Shown: positions 1 through 12,380 of the stretch, piece after piece
How positions within the stretch are numbered: position 1 is the stretch's first letter
Layout of the letters: each line of letters starts with the position of its first letter
Assembly (NCBI GenBank): GCA_026182355.1
Contig: JAPFBL010001928.1
Span: forward strand, 3,378,501 to 3,442,500
Reading direction: 5' to 3'
DNA: 64,000 nucleotides
DNA from: Hermatobates lingyangjiaoensis
Taxonomy: Eukaryota > Arthropoda > Insecta > Hemiptera > Hermatobatidae
Translations under genes and position numbers: made by a program
The notes under the pieces: model-generated
Seen by the model: only the letters and a program-made list of their open reading frames with translations
Database searches by the model: none
What the model was told of the DNA's origin: nothing

Positions 1-1284
1 ATTACTTAAATTACACATTTATCTTCAATCACAAAAAGTTTATATTATGAAGCTCATACAAAGGAAAAAAGCTATCAGGAAACTCTCTTTCAAAGCATTT
101 AAGAAAAAAAGACATTTAAAATGAAATGTTGGTTGAGAAATGACCGATATGTAACTAGAAATGAAAAATTAACTATATCAATTAAAAAGAGTTTTCATTG
201 CAAGAATTGTGTGACTTGAAGGCAAGAACGATAGTACAACTAGTACACTTCAGTTATGGGTCGAAAACTGAAACATCCAAGCGTTTCACTTGAAACCCAT
301 TAGAAAGACATTGAGTATGCGTGAGAAAGAGAGAGAGGATCATGTCTCTAGCTAATTAGCGAAACCTGGTTATAACAATTTATACACTCAGGTAATTTCA
401 AAAGGTGTGTTTTCATTGTGAACTTGATATCAAAATAATGGTCGGAAATAACTTTGAGTATGTATGTAATATTATTGTAACCTCCTTGACCATCAATGGT
501 AACCTCTTTGAATAATAGTTGCTGCACTGACCGCTAGGGTTGATAAGTTGTGATATAACCTTATCCTTTATGGCATACTCTATGTAACGTAATGTACAAT
601 CTTAAGTTTTGTTTATTTTCAAGTAACTAATTTTCATTTATGTTTTAATATGTTTTTATCATTGAATCATGTTTCAATAAAATATATTAATTTTTCAACA
701 AAACTGAACTTAAACATTTAGGATTGGCAAGTTAATCTCCCCTACCCAAAACCTCCATATTATATGTATATTTGAACAGTATACTAATAATGAAGATATC
801 ACTGCAGATTTTAGGTGTATTAAACAAATGCATTGAATGTTGAAGAACATATTTTTCCTCAGAGACATTTTTTCTCCATCTTCTGATAAAATGTAAGGGT
901 CTATCTATGGCGAATAGAGCAAAGGGAGGGTCATTGTAAATAGCACAGGCCAGCAACCCTTGCAGGCGCTCTTCCCTAATATATCTGCCTTTCGGCCAAC
1001 CAACGGGCCTCTAATGGCATTCATTCAAACCCTTCGACTCTCTTCTATCTGCCATCACCAAAGTACTTTTGGCCTTTAAAACGTCCCAGTCTTTTCCTCT
1101 TAACTCACATATTTCTTCTAGATAAGGAATCACTATTTCAATACCAAAGATTTATAGAACTGAAAATGTTAATGGAATATCATATACATTGATACGTGTT
1201 GCTTATTTACAGTCATTAAACAATAATGACTATCTAATAAATTGTAAAATGAAATAAACCTTTAACTTCTTTGTATATATGTAA
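1..1284. other. AT-rich stretch, no gene recognised
   Basis: No open reading frame of convincing composition, RNA gene or long repeat was seen on either strand. Sequence is AT-rich with ordinary intergenic texture and a short GA-rich run near 320-340. Confidence 0.6.
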
Positions 1285-1406
1285 GCTCAAAACTAAACTA
1301 AAAAACACACTTACAAAATCAAAATTTTCAGTTTAACCGCCATCAAGGGGAAGAAAAAAGAGAAAACACAATGAAGGCGCGCTGTGTTTTCTTCTTTTCT
1401 TTCCCG
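1285..1406 (-). repeat. Decayed family B pLTR-like hairpin
   Basis: On the minus strand this carries an eroded version of the family B repeat (compare 58222-58305): an acacacttaca-type block, an AAATTTTCAG block and a CCGCCATCAAG block in the same order and spacing. It is followed by an imperfect inverted repeat whose inner arms are 1361-1370 and 1383-1392, extending outward to about 1348 and 1405 around a GC-rich loop. The hammerhead-like CTGAAGAC core has decayed to TTGATGGC. I read it as an old relic; the inverted repeat is seen directly, the family assignment is inference from similarity by eye. Confidence 0.5.
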
Positions 1407-2854
1407 TGATAAAACTCAAACTGAGACTTTGATACTGCAAGTGTACAGCATATTTCTTTACTTATTTCTAAATTTTTTTGTTCGTTTTAGATTGTTTTTC
1501 CATTTATAAACAGCACTGATACATATCAGTCCTTTATAGGAAAGAAATGGTGGTTGTGCTACCTGCAGAATTTATGTTTATTCAGGTGATAGTGTTCTCA
1601 CTTTTATTAGTTTCCCACTGGTGTCTTTTCCGTAACAATAATTGTCTTAGGCTCTTGATGCGAAGTAACTGTTAATGGTGTATCTGGCCAGCACACTACG
1701 CAGGTTAGTCGGTGTTACACACAGACGAATGTGTCAATTCGTCACCGTAGCGGATCCCTTTTGCGCTTGATCTTCTCTGTTCCTCTGGGGATATTCACAT
1801 AGAGGATGAATATTCAATCAAAAGAACGATTCTGCATGACATATTGCTTGCTATTCCAAAGAGGTCATTTGATTTCTTGATCGACATCGTTCGCACCATA
1901 AGACTCTTTCGAAAGCATAATTTTTGTTTGGACAAAAAACTTATGTTGCGTTACCCTGACACCAGTCATCAAGGTTTAATCAAGCTCTCGTTAAAATATG
2001 TCAGTTAACTCCCTATTGATTATTTCTAGTTAACAGGACAGGAGAGCAAGCTCATTTGAAGCCAGTATTATCTTTGATACGGACTTCTTTGAAATAAAAC
2101 TCGCCTAACCTTCCTTTTCCTTTCAGCATCCAATTTCTCCATCCATTTTACCCTATTAGAACTCAATACAGTCAAATCTTTCATTTCACACCAATTGTCG
2201 AAAAGTCATTACCTCTTTCATTTCTTTTAGATTTTTCTCTTTTTGAAATCTCAGAATACTCCTCTTTTTAAAGGTTTTACTTGCTGACTAACAACTTCAT
2301 ACTCTATAATCAACATTATATCATTAATATTGTTTAAGAAAAGAAACCAAAGTCATGCTATATTTGGACGTTTTAGTAATATTTTAACAATATTTGTAAA
2401 CATCTATATAGCTCCAATGATGGTGATGGCTACAGGTCCAATTGCAAAGTGTTTTAAGTTTTTTTTATGCATTATTACTACTTTACATACGTCTGTTTTA
2501 TAAACTGTTACTTATCGGAGACAGTTGACAGTTTATTATTGTTCTCATTTCTCTGTATATATGAAAAGAATAAATTGTAAATATTTTTATTTTGGTTTTT
2601 ATTATTATGTATCCTTTTTTTCTTGGGTTATATTATTTTTTCTATTTATTTCACATTTTTATTTTTTTTTTTTGTTTTAATTTAATTCCTTCGTTCCCCA
2701 GTTTGCTTGGTTATGGACTGTTGTTTGCCACTCTCGTGTGAGGTCTGCAGTCAGTTTTCTTTTGCCTTAAGTCATGCAAATCTCTTCATGATGACGATGG
2801 ATGTCTAAATATTAAAATAGTCTTGCTTAGGGTTTTTCTCCTTGTTTTTTAATA
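1407..2854. other. AT-rich stretch, no gene recognised
   Basis: No supported gene. Contains homopolymer T runs around 2660-2680 and scattered short AT palindromes. Nothing beyond ordinary intergenic sequence was seen. Confidence 0.55.
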
Positions 2855-2861
2855 TATATAT

Positions 2862-3016
2862 AATCAAACCTCAATATGAAATGGGAAAACAACACTCAGA
2901 TCTTTCAACTCTGACGAAGACCGGTTGTTATGGTTGAAGGATATTAGTCTTGTTTTACTATTTCATAAATTGGTTTGATCATTGATTGTTATTTCACGTG
3001 TTTATTTAAATCTTTA
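2862..3016 (+). repeat. Family A inverted repeat element, copy 1
   Basis: Two head-to-head arms of the commonest small repeat. The left arm (2862-2910) reads as the minus-strand element end (aatcaaacctc...gggaaaac). The right arm has the hammerhead-like core CTGACGAA at 2911-2918, a stem, and GAAG at 2936-2939 where other copies have GAAA, then the tail through TTTCACGTGTTTAT. It lies between (TA)n tracts at about 2853 and 3019. No coding capacity. Confidence 0.75.
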
Positions 3017-3018
3017 GA

Positions 3019-3071
3019 TATATATATATATATATATATATTTAATTAATATATATATATATATATATATC
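3019..3071. repeat. (TA)n microsatellite
   Basis: Nearly pure alternating TA interrupted by ttaattaa near the middle. It separates family A copies 1 and 2 and looks like the shared insertion target or the element's own AT terminus. Confidence 0.9.
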
Positions 3072-3235
3072 CATAAAATCAATGATCAAACCACAATAAG
3101 AAATGGAAAAAAAAGAGGTTTCTGACTCTGACGAGGACCGCTTGTTACGGTTGAAAGATTGTAGTCTTGTTTTCCCATTTTCTTATTGTGGTTTGATCAT
3201 TGATTGTTATTTCACGTGTTTATGTGATATCTTTA
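3072..3235 (+). repeat. Family A inverted repeat element, copy 2
   Basis: Short left arm in minus orientation (aatcaatgatcaaaccacaa, 3078-3100) and full right arm in plus orientation. Hammerhead-like core: CTGACGAG at 3128-3135, helix GACCG at 3136-3140 pairing with CGGTT at 3148-3152 across a 7-nt loop, then GAAA at 3153-3156. The tail ends in the tatgtgatatctttatata block abutting (TA)n. This is one of the copies with an intact GAAA box. Confidence 0.8.
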
Positions 3236-3320
3236 TATATATATCATTTTAAGATGATGAAGAATTATTTAAACTGCGCGAGAAATTATGTGCTACGGAG
3301 AGTATATATATATATATATA

Positions 3321-3434
3321 AAGATTTCACATAAACACGTGATATTATATAATCAATGATCAAACCACAATAAGAAATGGGAAAACAAGACTAAGATCTT
3401 TCAACCGTAACTTAGTGGTTTCTTCGTAGAGTGT
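3321..3434 (-). repeat. Family A element, copy 3, decayed core
   Basis: Minus-oriented copy beginning with the aaagatttcacataaacacgtga terminal block directly after (TA)n at 3303-3320. The body is well conserved up to the ttcaaccgtaac stem, but the other half of the stem and the CTGACGA box are disrupted (cttagtggtttcttcgtag). Likely an old insertion. Confidence 0.7.
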
Positions 3435-3508
3435 CATATGTTAATTTCATCATATGAACTGATTTATACATATATATATATATTATATACAAATCACCAA
3501 ATATATAT

Positions 3509-3513
<5 letters not shown>

Positions 3514-3554
<41 letters not shown>
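3514..3554. repeat. (TA)n microsatellite
   Basis: About 20 TA units, preceded by AT-rich degenerate repeats from about 3468. End of the 2.86-3.56 kb repeat island. Confidence 0.9.
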
Positions 3555-3559
<5 letters not shown>

Positions 3560-3924
3560 AAGGTGTTATATTCTTAGCTAGAATCATATTCAGATAGTTG
3601 ATCTACCAATTTTTTATCATTACATAATTATTTTGTAAATGGTTCTTCTTTAGAATTTGTTATTTTAAAAAATTATTGGTGAAATAGAAATTTTGAATAT
3701 ATTTTGGTAACTGTTTGTATAAATTATAAAACTGTTCGCCAATGTAATCCTAAATGTTATGTTGGTGTATGTTTTATAAATGCAATAACAGTTTAATGCC
3801 AATTATGAAAGAAATAGTTGCAAAAAAGTTTTTTCCTCTTGTTATTGGAGGGATTAGAGGCAATTAGGGAAAGGTGGTTGTAGGATGGGGGGTGGGTTAG
3901 CATGAAACATGATTAATGCTTATT
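3555..3924. other. AT-rich spacer
   Basis: Nothing recognised. Ends in a G-rich patch (ggatggggggtggg near 3890) just upstream of a tRNA-like SINE. Confidence 0.5.
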
Positions 3925-3927
3925 AAA

Positions 3928-4130
3928 TTGGCGAGATGGTTAGCTGAAGGTCTCCGGACTGCGTCTAATTATTAAACTTTGATTATTCTAGGCTCAAATC
4001 TGCGACAAGCTTCCCTTGACAATAACTCCCCCATTTCCATTCCACTGGTAACTTTGGCCAAGGAGACAACTTGGCGCTAACCTTGTCATCCTGTCCATGC
4101 GACAAATTGTCTTCCTACCTTGCTTCTCTC
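3928..4130 (+). repeat. tRNA-derived SINE-like repeat
   Basis: A tRNA-like head is visible: an A-box-like GATGGTTAGCTGAAGG at 3935-3950 and a B-box-like GGCTCAAATCTGC at 3991-4003, about 50 nt apart, as in a pol III internal promoter. The body after the head (to about 4130) is unlike its AT-rich surroundings. No CCA-ready acceptor stem or good anticodon arm could be folded by eye, so this is not called a tRNA gene. It differs from the SINE at 50.68 kb and may be another family. The 3' limit is uncertain. Confidence 0.45.
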
Positions 4131-4199
4131 TGCTCCGCCAAATCTCCCTCCTTTTATTATTTAACATGCTTTTTCAAACTCGATTCCGACATGCTGTGT

Positions 4200-7100
4200 T
4201 CTGAGATAATCCAAATTTAATTCATTAATGATGTGCACTGCTTTAATCAGAGAGACAACTTGGAATTCGTTGCTTTTGATTACACTGTACAACCACTACG
4301 AACAGTACTATTTCGTGTTGTAGTAGGATTATTAGATATATGGTACCGTTAATGTTTTTCAACAAAATAATTGTTTGTTTTGCGCCAAATTGACCTAGAT
4401 TTTTTCCTATAACAAAGCTACATCTAGCGCATAGTGAAATCACGACGAAGGATCTTCTATAGAAGAAGACGTCCTGGGCGTTAGCTGCCGCTGCATGTCA
4501 TGTCCATGGAGCTTTTGGCTCTTCTGAAGACGAGGAAATACGAAAATTAGAGACATATGTGTGTGTTTTTGTTTCGTTTCTGTTGCTTAACTACCTTTAA
4601 ACTATTAGAGTACGTCTTGAATCGTTTACACAAGTACTTACAACTAGTATGTGCGTATTATAATAATTTCGTCTTCCATCCAAAATATTACGACCAGGAT
4701 AACTCAGTGTTTGATCTACCTATTTTGTTGATAACAAATACTCTTAGTCTAGATCATTCGATTAATTAACCACTTTTTTTATAGTCAAATAAAAAATATA
4801 AAAAATAATATAGAATCTATTGTTCTACATATGAAAACTATAATTTGGTGTAATGAATAACAATGCAAGGATAAGTGAATGTGAGGACAGTAGAGTGTCA
4901 CACAGTCTATTCATATCTAGAACCTGGAGCTGGCACCAAAATGGCAAACGAAATGTTCATTTCTGAAGACGACTAAAGAGCCGGCCGATTGGAGCAGGGA
5001 GCCAATGAACAAAAGAAGGGAATAAACACCCTCTCAGATAACACTCAACAAATGTACTCATGCCATACTCTGTGGCTTGAATTGGTTAGATTAGAGCTGC
5101 CTCAGATATGCGAGAGAACGTTTCGAGTATGAGGTGAATACTGGTGGGTTTCTGGAGAATACATATAGGGCAGAGTTTCTAACGTTTGTCTACGCTATAG
5201 CAAGAATCAAGAAGACAGCAGGAGTGTTCCTCACCTGACCTCCCATACAGACGAAGAGATTTTTTTGTTTTGTTTACTTTTTTACGTGTTTTTCTACCAG
5301 AAATTTATTTACTTTGGTTCTAAGTCTACTTATACCTTCTTTATCAGTATATTTTGTTTGTTTTAGTTTTTGTAGGACATAAGAGTTTATCCATGTGATG
5401 TAGGGTCGTGGAAGCTTGCCTCCGCGTGGTCCACCTCGGGCATATCTCGGATGGTTTGGTTTGTGTTTATCCTCGGCTCGAGCTTGTATCTCCCGAGATA
5501 GGGCGAAAGAACTTTCTCGTAAAACAATTATCAGTCTGTTTTGTTGTTATTATCCGCAATATGACTGAACAAGCTGGGAGCGCGGAATTATACCAAAACA
5601 GGTTAGAATAGAGCATGGAATGACTGTGTTGCAGAGAGCTCAGTGAAATATTATGAATAAGTTATATGTATAATCGGTAATGTTATTACACTAAAATAAA
5701 GGATTGAATAGATTTCCAAATTGGATTGTTATTCATGGGTTCGAGTTCGGTTTGAACCTACAGAATGTGGTTTTGAGAAGTAAGAAGCCAAGTCGAAATC
5801 AAAGGGCCAGAGTTGGTAACAAGCTGAGTTTAGGGATGGATTGTTGGCATTGTAGGATAAGGGACAAGTTGACAGGGTTTCAGCTGAGTTGAGGAGGCTC
5901 TTTTCAGTCCCTGTGGCCTGCCTAGTAACGACTTGCCCAAGACCAACAATATAGCTTCACAACCTTAAGCGTGCCTTTCAGTGTATCGGTCAAGTCTTTC
6001 CATCTCATTGTACCAAAATCAGTCAAACTTATAATCCTTTAAATTAGAAACTAAACTAATTTAATTATAAATTGTCACCAAGAAACTGTGAGACAGAAAG
6101 AGTTAAGAGATTGCTTACTTTCTTACTACTTTTGAACAACTGATGGAATCTGAGAACATACACTATTCAAAAGATCTAATTTTTGTATATGCAGACATGT
6201 GTTATATTTTTCTACCATTTCTTATACCTATATAAACCTACAAAACCGATCATGATATTTTTATGGCAATAGAATGTGTTTTAAAGAAATATAAGATGTT
6301 TCGAAACATCTTTAAGAGAATATAAGATTCACATGTAAAAAATTTTACAAAAAAAAAGTGTTTCGAACCGTGTTCTCCTTTCTCAGGTGACATCAGATAA
6401 TTATAAGAAGGAGTATAGACTTTATTGCTAAAAAAACCCTTTTTGTGAAATCGGTGGCTCACTAGGCTGACATTAATAATATAACCTGTAATGACTGAAA
6501 TACAACAGATTCATTGCAATAATTTCAATCATTTTTCATTCAAGCCTCAAAAATATTGCTTGAAATTAAATGTTATTTATTTATTGTTACATAAAATTAT
6601 TGGTTAAAAATGTAGAAATTGTTTGGCAATTTTTTCCTAGACTAACAGCCTGAAACTATCTAACATAAATGATAAAATTCCCAAAGTAATCTAATTTATG
6701 TTACGTCTTTATGATAATTAGTAACAGAAAAGTTATAACTTGTAGGAATTTACGTCCACAAACAGAATATTTATTAAACTGACATTTTTTAACTCAAATG
6801 CACTGCCCCCTAAATTTTGTAGTGTTACGAAGAAGAAATGTTTATAATTACAAACATTGTAATTATAAACATTTCTTAAATGTCATCTTCATTATCATTT
6901 TGTTGTCCTACTTTAGTACAGGGATAACTATGGCATATGTGAATGTTCGTAAATCTGTTCGTATGGGTAAGGTTAGAAATATAGATCTATAATATAGATC
7001 TCTTTTCCATTCTATAATATAGTATATAGATCGGAATGCAGAAGCCAGACCTCTAGCTTACAGAGTGAAACCTTTACTTGTTTATACATTGATAATATAA

Positions 7101-9060
7101 GTTACACGTAATATGTTATATGATCGAAAAATATATTTTTTGAATCATTAAATAACATTTTTAATTTAATGGATTTAAATAGCAGCAATGGATTTCGACT
7201 TAAGATTTCGAATCAAAACTGTTTGTATTCTTTGTTAATCGGGTCGTCTTGATCAATGGTTGATTCTAAATTCCACTAAATGGAACATTTCAATCACTAA
7301 AAGTTAGGATGGCACAGGAAATTGAAACTGTAAGAGGGAATAACTCGTGGATATAAAAGTTTGTAGAATATGAGTTTAAATGTGAGACAGTATTAGGAAA
7401 AAAGGACTTCAGTTTGAACAAACATTGTAAATAGTGAAGGGTTACAGTACCCAGATCTTTGGACCAGGTAAAGGTTTAACCATCTCTAACCTGGAGTCCT
7501 GATTTTCTGATCACCCTATATAATAAAACTTTTCAAATTATATAGCTGCCTATATGATACAATGTGCATTAAGTTCTAAGAATACAGAAACAATGCTGAC
7601 TTAACCTTTACTTCATTTAGGTACAAGTAACCCAATTTGGGATGAAATTGCGAGGGTCTCAATCTAAAGCAATGAAGGCAGCCTCGCCCCAAGTCTCTAC
7701 AGTAGCCTTCTTTCAAACTCCCCTGGCCTTTTCAATACATCATTTCCGTTATCCTACTTTTGTCTTACAATTTACAGTTTAATTACTTAGAAAATCACTT
7801 ATCTTGCAATATGTTCATACAAAATTTGAATTCATAAATTGTAAAAAGTTAATTTTTGTGGTAATAATTTTAAGTTGATTGACCATAAATAAAACCCTTT
7901 AACTTAGAAGTTAATTAATAACTTTTCTTCATATAAATTTGGACCTTGTTTAATCTAACGTTTTTCGTTTAAACGAAATCTAAAGTTTTCAAGGCCAGTA
8001 AATTCTTGTTATTGTTCCAGAGTGTTGAGTGGCAGCATTGCTATGGTAACCTGATTTTAAAGTGACCGCTCTGTGAACGTCCTCCTAGAGTTTATACCAA
8101 AAGAGAAACTTTCCATTTTATAGTTTTAGTAGCATTTAGTAATTATAACATCTTCCTTATAGTAGTGTTTAGCAGTAGTAGCCGACTGATCTATTAATTG
8201 GAAAGTATTGATTTATAAGTTCCTTAGTGTGAGACCTCTCATGCCTTTACTTCTGCGACTGTATGGTGTGATTATTCATTACTTTACACCATTCAGTCCT
8301 GACTGGCTTGAGTGGAACTAACATAGCAATTGTGCGAGAGTGTGCTCCACTTTGCTAGCTTGTACTAAATAATATCAGCAATATCTATAACCCTATTCTT
8401 AAGCGATTCAACCAAAGGCTCTTACTAATTATTTTTTTTAATTTAATAACATTGATTTTAATTTCGATACCAGGATGGCACTTTCAAGAAAGGAAGTGAA
8501 ACTGGCGATTTCAGGTTGAAAAGGTTATACTCGTACTGGTAAAAGTTTTTTCTTTTTTAAACTCTTTTGCCTTCAAAAGTTGGAGCTCTTGTTAAAACTC
8601 GTTTAAGGAAAGGCCAGATGTTTACTAGAATTTCTTGATCAATTCCAATAGTCCAAGTTAAGTGAGGGTCGCAATTTAAGTTTTGAAAGGAACCTGGTTA
8701 AACGGATTCATTATCAGGTGACGCCGGGCTGCCGCCGGCAAAGCCCTGATTGATTCCAATTGTCCCAGAATTCCCCTCTCGTCATTTTTGCTCTTTCCAA
8801 TCGCCTTGAGTTTTACTCCAGTTCAATTATTCACACGATGCACTAAAAACTATCACTTTTCCACTTTTCTTTAAAAAAAATACCTATCTCTTTTTTTCTA
8901 TTCTTATTATTATTCGTATAACAAATTACTTTTCTTTATATAATACTTTCGAAATATTAAATAAAGAGTCATATGAACACTTTTCATCGTTATATTAATA
9001 TAACATAATAATAAAATATTTTATCAATCTCTCTCTATAATAGAAAGTTCGGAAAAAAAC
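4200..9060. other. Long AT-rich stretch without recognised gene
   Basis: No convincing coding region, and the short ORFs have no family resemblance. Worth noting: a perfect 19-bp-arm palindrome at 6834-6876, an AT-palindromic run near 6985-7035, a B-box-like GGGTTCGAGTTCGG at about 5739-5752 with no matching A box, and a small GC-rich self-complementary spot (GCCGGGCTGCCGCCGGC) near 8725. Confidence 0.5.
6834..6876. repeat. Perfect short palindrome (hairpin)
   Basis: Arms of 19 nt at 6834-6852 and 6858-6876 are perfect reverse complements around the 5-nt loop aacat. AT-rich, so it could form a cruciform or hairpin RNA. No adjacent gene gives it a role. Confidence 0.8.
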
Positions 9061-9118
9061 TTCCATTCGTCTCTTGTTCAGGCCCCCTTTTTTTCTGAAT
9101 CGGTCCTCTCACTCTATC

Positions 9119-9120
9119 AC

Positions 9121-9196
<76 letters not shown>

Positions 9197-9245
9197 CACA
9201 CTCTCTCCCTCTCTGTATCTCTATCGTCTCTCTCTCTCTCTCTTT
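9119..9245 (+). repeat. (TC)n-(CA)n-(TC)n compound microsatellite
   Basis: Polypyrimidine (TC)n at about 9119-9142, then about 26 units of CA at 9142-9195, then interrupted (TC)n to 9245. The Thr-His and Ser-Leu repeats encoded across it are low-complexity artefacts, not a protein. Confidence 0.95.
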
Positions 9246-9255
9246 ATTTATATAT

Positions 9256-9444
9256 ATTTCAATGTACATAAAGAAACATAGAGAAATTAAAAACACACAC
9301 TTACAAGTCTCTAATATTCAGTTGAAAATTTTCGGTTGTTAACCGAAAATTAGAAACTGTAAGTGTGTGTTTTTAATTTCTCTATGTTTTTTTATGTACA
9401 TTGAACTGTATATGTCCATTTCGGATCGTATTTTCATCGAAAAA

Positions 9445-9450
<6 letters not shown>
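9256..9450. repeat. Family B palindromic element
   Basis: Inverted repeat: the left arm (about 9260-9330) contains the minus-strand end block tacataaagaaacatagag and the acacacacttaca block. The right arm (about 9335-9412) repeats these in plus orientation, followed by a unique tail (gtccatttcggatcgtattttcatcg) ending in (TA)n at 9446. The centre near 9333-9350 is itself a TTTTCGGTT/AACCGAAAA palindrome. The CTGAAGA box is missing, apparently because the fold-back joined inside it. The same tail is reused at 58.18 and 59.74 kb. Confidence 0.75.

Positions 9451-9482
<32 letters not shown>
9446..9482. repeat. (TA)n microsatellite
   Basis: About 18 TA units joining the family B tail to the family B2 unit that follows. 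Confidence 0.9.
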
Positions 9483-9483
<1 letters not shown>

Positions 9484-9484
<1 letters not shown>

Positions 9485-9595
9485 TTTTTTCGGTTACTTG
9501 CCGTTGCTTCTACAACGTGCTTGGTCTCCCTTTCTCTTTTCTCCTGAAGACGGATTTGAGTCTGTAACTGTATTCCTTACTCTGTGTGTTACTCG
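9484..9595 (+). repeat. Family B2 pLTR-like unit
   Basis: Begins at the end of (TA)n with a block conserved at 32190-32100 (minus) and 57905-58010 (plus): a cggttacttgccgttgc-type start, an aacgtgcttggtctccc-type middle, then CTGAAGAC at 9544-9551. In this copy the stem and GAAA are collapsed by a small deletion (ggatttgagtctg instead of ggattacccgaaaatttgag). Non-coding in my view, although it reads as open frame. Confidence 0.65.
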
Positions 9596-10185
9596 TCCTG
9601 AATTTTTAACTCGTATATATATATTACTTTCTATCTCTCACGCACGCTCCCTTTCATTACCCTTGTCCTAATCTTTGTTTCTGACATGTTATTAATTACA
9701 TACATACTGTCATTTCTTTATTTTGTTATTCACGATTCTCTTTTAATAATTATATTAAAGTGGTCATTTTACTGATATACCAAAGTGTACTAGTTAATGC
9801 TATTAAAAATCTCCACCTTTCGAAAGACTATCTTTACTTGTAAAACCTACCTGTTACCTTACTGTGCATGTTATAGCAAATTCAATCTCTCCAACACTTT
9901 TGTTCTCTTAATGAAACAGTATTTACACAGACTGTCGACTAGGTGTACAAACCCTAACATTCTTCTGCCTGGTGCTGACTCAATTAGTAGAGTAAATTCG
10001 TTCTAGGTTTTCACTTTTAAGGAAATTCTGCTTTCGCAAATAAAGAAGTTGATTGTTCGAAAGCAAATCAGCCTGACATTGACTCATGTTTTATTGAAAT
10101 TCACTATTATCCTTTATTCAAAACTTGCTTTAAAAACGCGCAAACAATATTTGTATATTTCTCCCTAGTGTTAGCGACCTTGCTA
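9596..10185. other. AT-rich stretch, no gene recognised
   Basis: No supported feature apart from a short TA run near 9614-9624. Confidence 0.5.
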
Positions 10186-10188
10186 TGA

Positions 10189-10520
10189 GCACTGATGATT
10201 GAAGATCAGATGTGGTATAGTGCTACTGTGCTTGGCGCATTCACTGACGATTGGAGGCCACGTGTCGTCTAATGTTAGAGCACTTGCCTTACTGACTGCT
10301 GATTGGATATCGAGAGTGGTCTATTGTTGGTTGCTTGTCGTATCCACTGACGATTGGAGGTGAGATGTCGTCTAGTGCTAGCTTGCTTAGTACATGAACT
10401 GACGATTGGAGGCTACGTGTCGTCTAATGTTAGAGCGCTTGCCTTACTGACTGCTGATTGAATATCGAGAGTGGTCTATTGATGGTTGTTTGTCATATCC
10501 ACTGATGATTAGAGGACGAG
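10189..10520 (+). repeat. 52-bp tandem array with 155-bp higher-order period
   Basis: Seven diverged monomers, each opening with a version of actgaYgattggagg. The actg anchors fall at 10191, 10243, 10295, 10346, 10398, 10450 and 10501, spacings of 51-52 nt. Monomers 2-4 resemble monomers 5-7 in order better than they resemble each other, giving a 155-nt higher-order unit (10243 to 10398, 10295 to 10450, 10346 to 10501). Base composition is less AT-rich than the surroundings. No open frame crosses it. It is a minisatellite or a small satellite remnant. Confidence 0.8.
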
Positions 10521-12380
10521 TTTTAGTTTTAATGTTAACTTTCCGTTGACTTCCGTTTGTTCTGTAGTTTTGAGTTTGAAATCCATGCCATAAACCTATA
10601 TATAATTCATGTGCGAGTCGGAAACCTTTTTTTTTTATTGTTAATACTGACTAATAGTAGACTGTAATAAAATAAGATAAAATTTATGATTTTTCCTTTC
10701 AAATTTGACTATTTCCATATCTGATTTGAGATAAATAGTAATTTTCTTAACCTCACTTGCTCCCGCAGGAAGGATGTCAGCCCACCGGTGTCCTCCTTTC
10801 TAATAAATGTTCTCCTTTCTTATTTCTTTTTTTTTATACGAGGACAAATCCTTTTCTTCATTCAAAAGGCCTTTCTTGACAATGGCACCTGCTATCATTC
10901 CAGTACCAATTTCTTGGTAAATTTCCTCAACTAACTTCTTAACGAGACATGTTTCCCACAAATAATTTAAAAGAAATTAGTTTTCTTTAGAAGTTTTATA
11001 ATGATTGGTTTTTGATCAAGTTTATGATAGTTAACAAAAGAGCTTATTCCCATACCAGATTAGGAATAAAATAAAACCTTGAAGATACCTAATACATTTC
11101 GCATGAAATGACCTTGGATGTGGTTGATGTCCATCGAGACATTATTGGGTTGATACGTGGGTTGATGTTCATCGAAAATAATTAAACACTCCACAAGTCA
11201 TTTGACAAACCTTAGTCATTAGACTTAGTGTAAGAAACCGGCCCGAAATATGAAAAATATACATGATCGTTCTTTAAGTCTAAACAGTTCTTACTGTACT
11301 CCTAGTCTTGCCTGAATTTGAACATAGCTTATAATAATTTTACGAAACGATTATATTGAATGAGGGAATATTACACTAAAAATAACAACCATGAAGCTTT
11401 ACCTTATATACAGGTGAGATTGTTCTTGAACAAGGAGTCAATGTTTGTTATAACTGACATGAAGGAAAGAACGAAATTACAATAATTTTTTACTGAGTTT
11501 AATAATATGTAACTCAATACTTGCGTAGTAATTCTCAGTAAATCCCACTCCAGGTTTTATCTTTTCATTTCCTTCTTTTTTCTGTTCTTAAACGTCATAA
11601 ATGACCTTTCTTCACTATAGGGATTGAGGATTTTTCTTACGATATTCCTAAAGGGTTCCTCATAAACAAAACAACCAGATCTGTCTTGTTAATATTACAG
11701 CCGAAACGGGCCAGGTAATTGACAAAATGAAGGAACTGAACAGTACTAGAAACACAATGCCTTTATCAGAGACTGCGTCTATAATTAGATTTAAAGAAAC
11801 AATGCTTGATTAACTAAATTAATTTGAGTTAGAGCAAATGACTGTCTTTCATTGAGGAAAAGCTTCGATACTAGATTTGTTTTTCAAAAAGCTCTACCAA
11901 AGTCATTTAAGTTGCAGATAAATCTCTATTCCAGTGGCTAACTCAACGCCTCTACAAAATACCCTTGATGCCTCTTTCTTCCCATTCACTTCCTTCCAAG
12001 ATTAAACCTCTTCTGAAATTGGATCCATTAATACATTTAAAACTCATCACATTTGATTAAATTTGTTTTCAATCTACTTGAAGTATTTCAATATTATCAA
12101 CAAAGAAATTAAACTTTATTAGTTATAAAAATTTATTAAACTTATATTTGAAGAGAGCTGAGTTGAGTGATCTGTATTTACTTAGAGGTGAAGGTTTTGA
12201 AGGAGTTTAAACCACTTGGGCTGGTAATATGGAAGTAAGACTTCTTTCTGAAAGGGGTATTCTACTGATAGAAAGGAGAGGAAAGGCTTTAAACAATCAG
12301 CTGAATGTTGGAGCAAAAAGGGTGAAAGTGGAACAAGAAGTTACGATCTGTAAACTAAGAGCAGTGGAGTAGTAATAACT
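10521..12380. other. AT-rich stretch, no gene recognised
   Basis: No supported gene. At about 10752-10767 an acceptor-like cttgctcccgcag precedes a short GC-richer block and AATAAA at about 10801. This could be a tiny terminal exon, but nothing else supports it. Confidence 0.45.

Noticed and set aside
5739..5752. B-box-like string suggesting a tRNA gene
   Set aside because: No A box at the right distance and no cloverleaf could be folded; not a tRNA gene.
9074..9271. Frame with Thr-His and Ser-Leu repeats
   Set aside because: Translation of (CA)n and (TC)n microsatellites.
10189..10520. CRISPR-like regular spacing
   Set aside because: Monomers are contiguous and diverged with no constant repeat/unique spacer alternation, and the context is eukaryotic.
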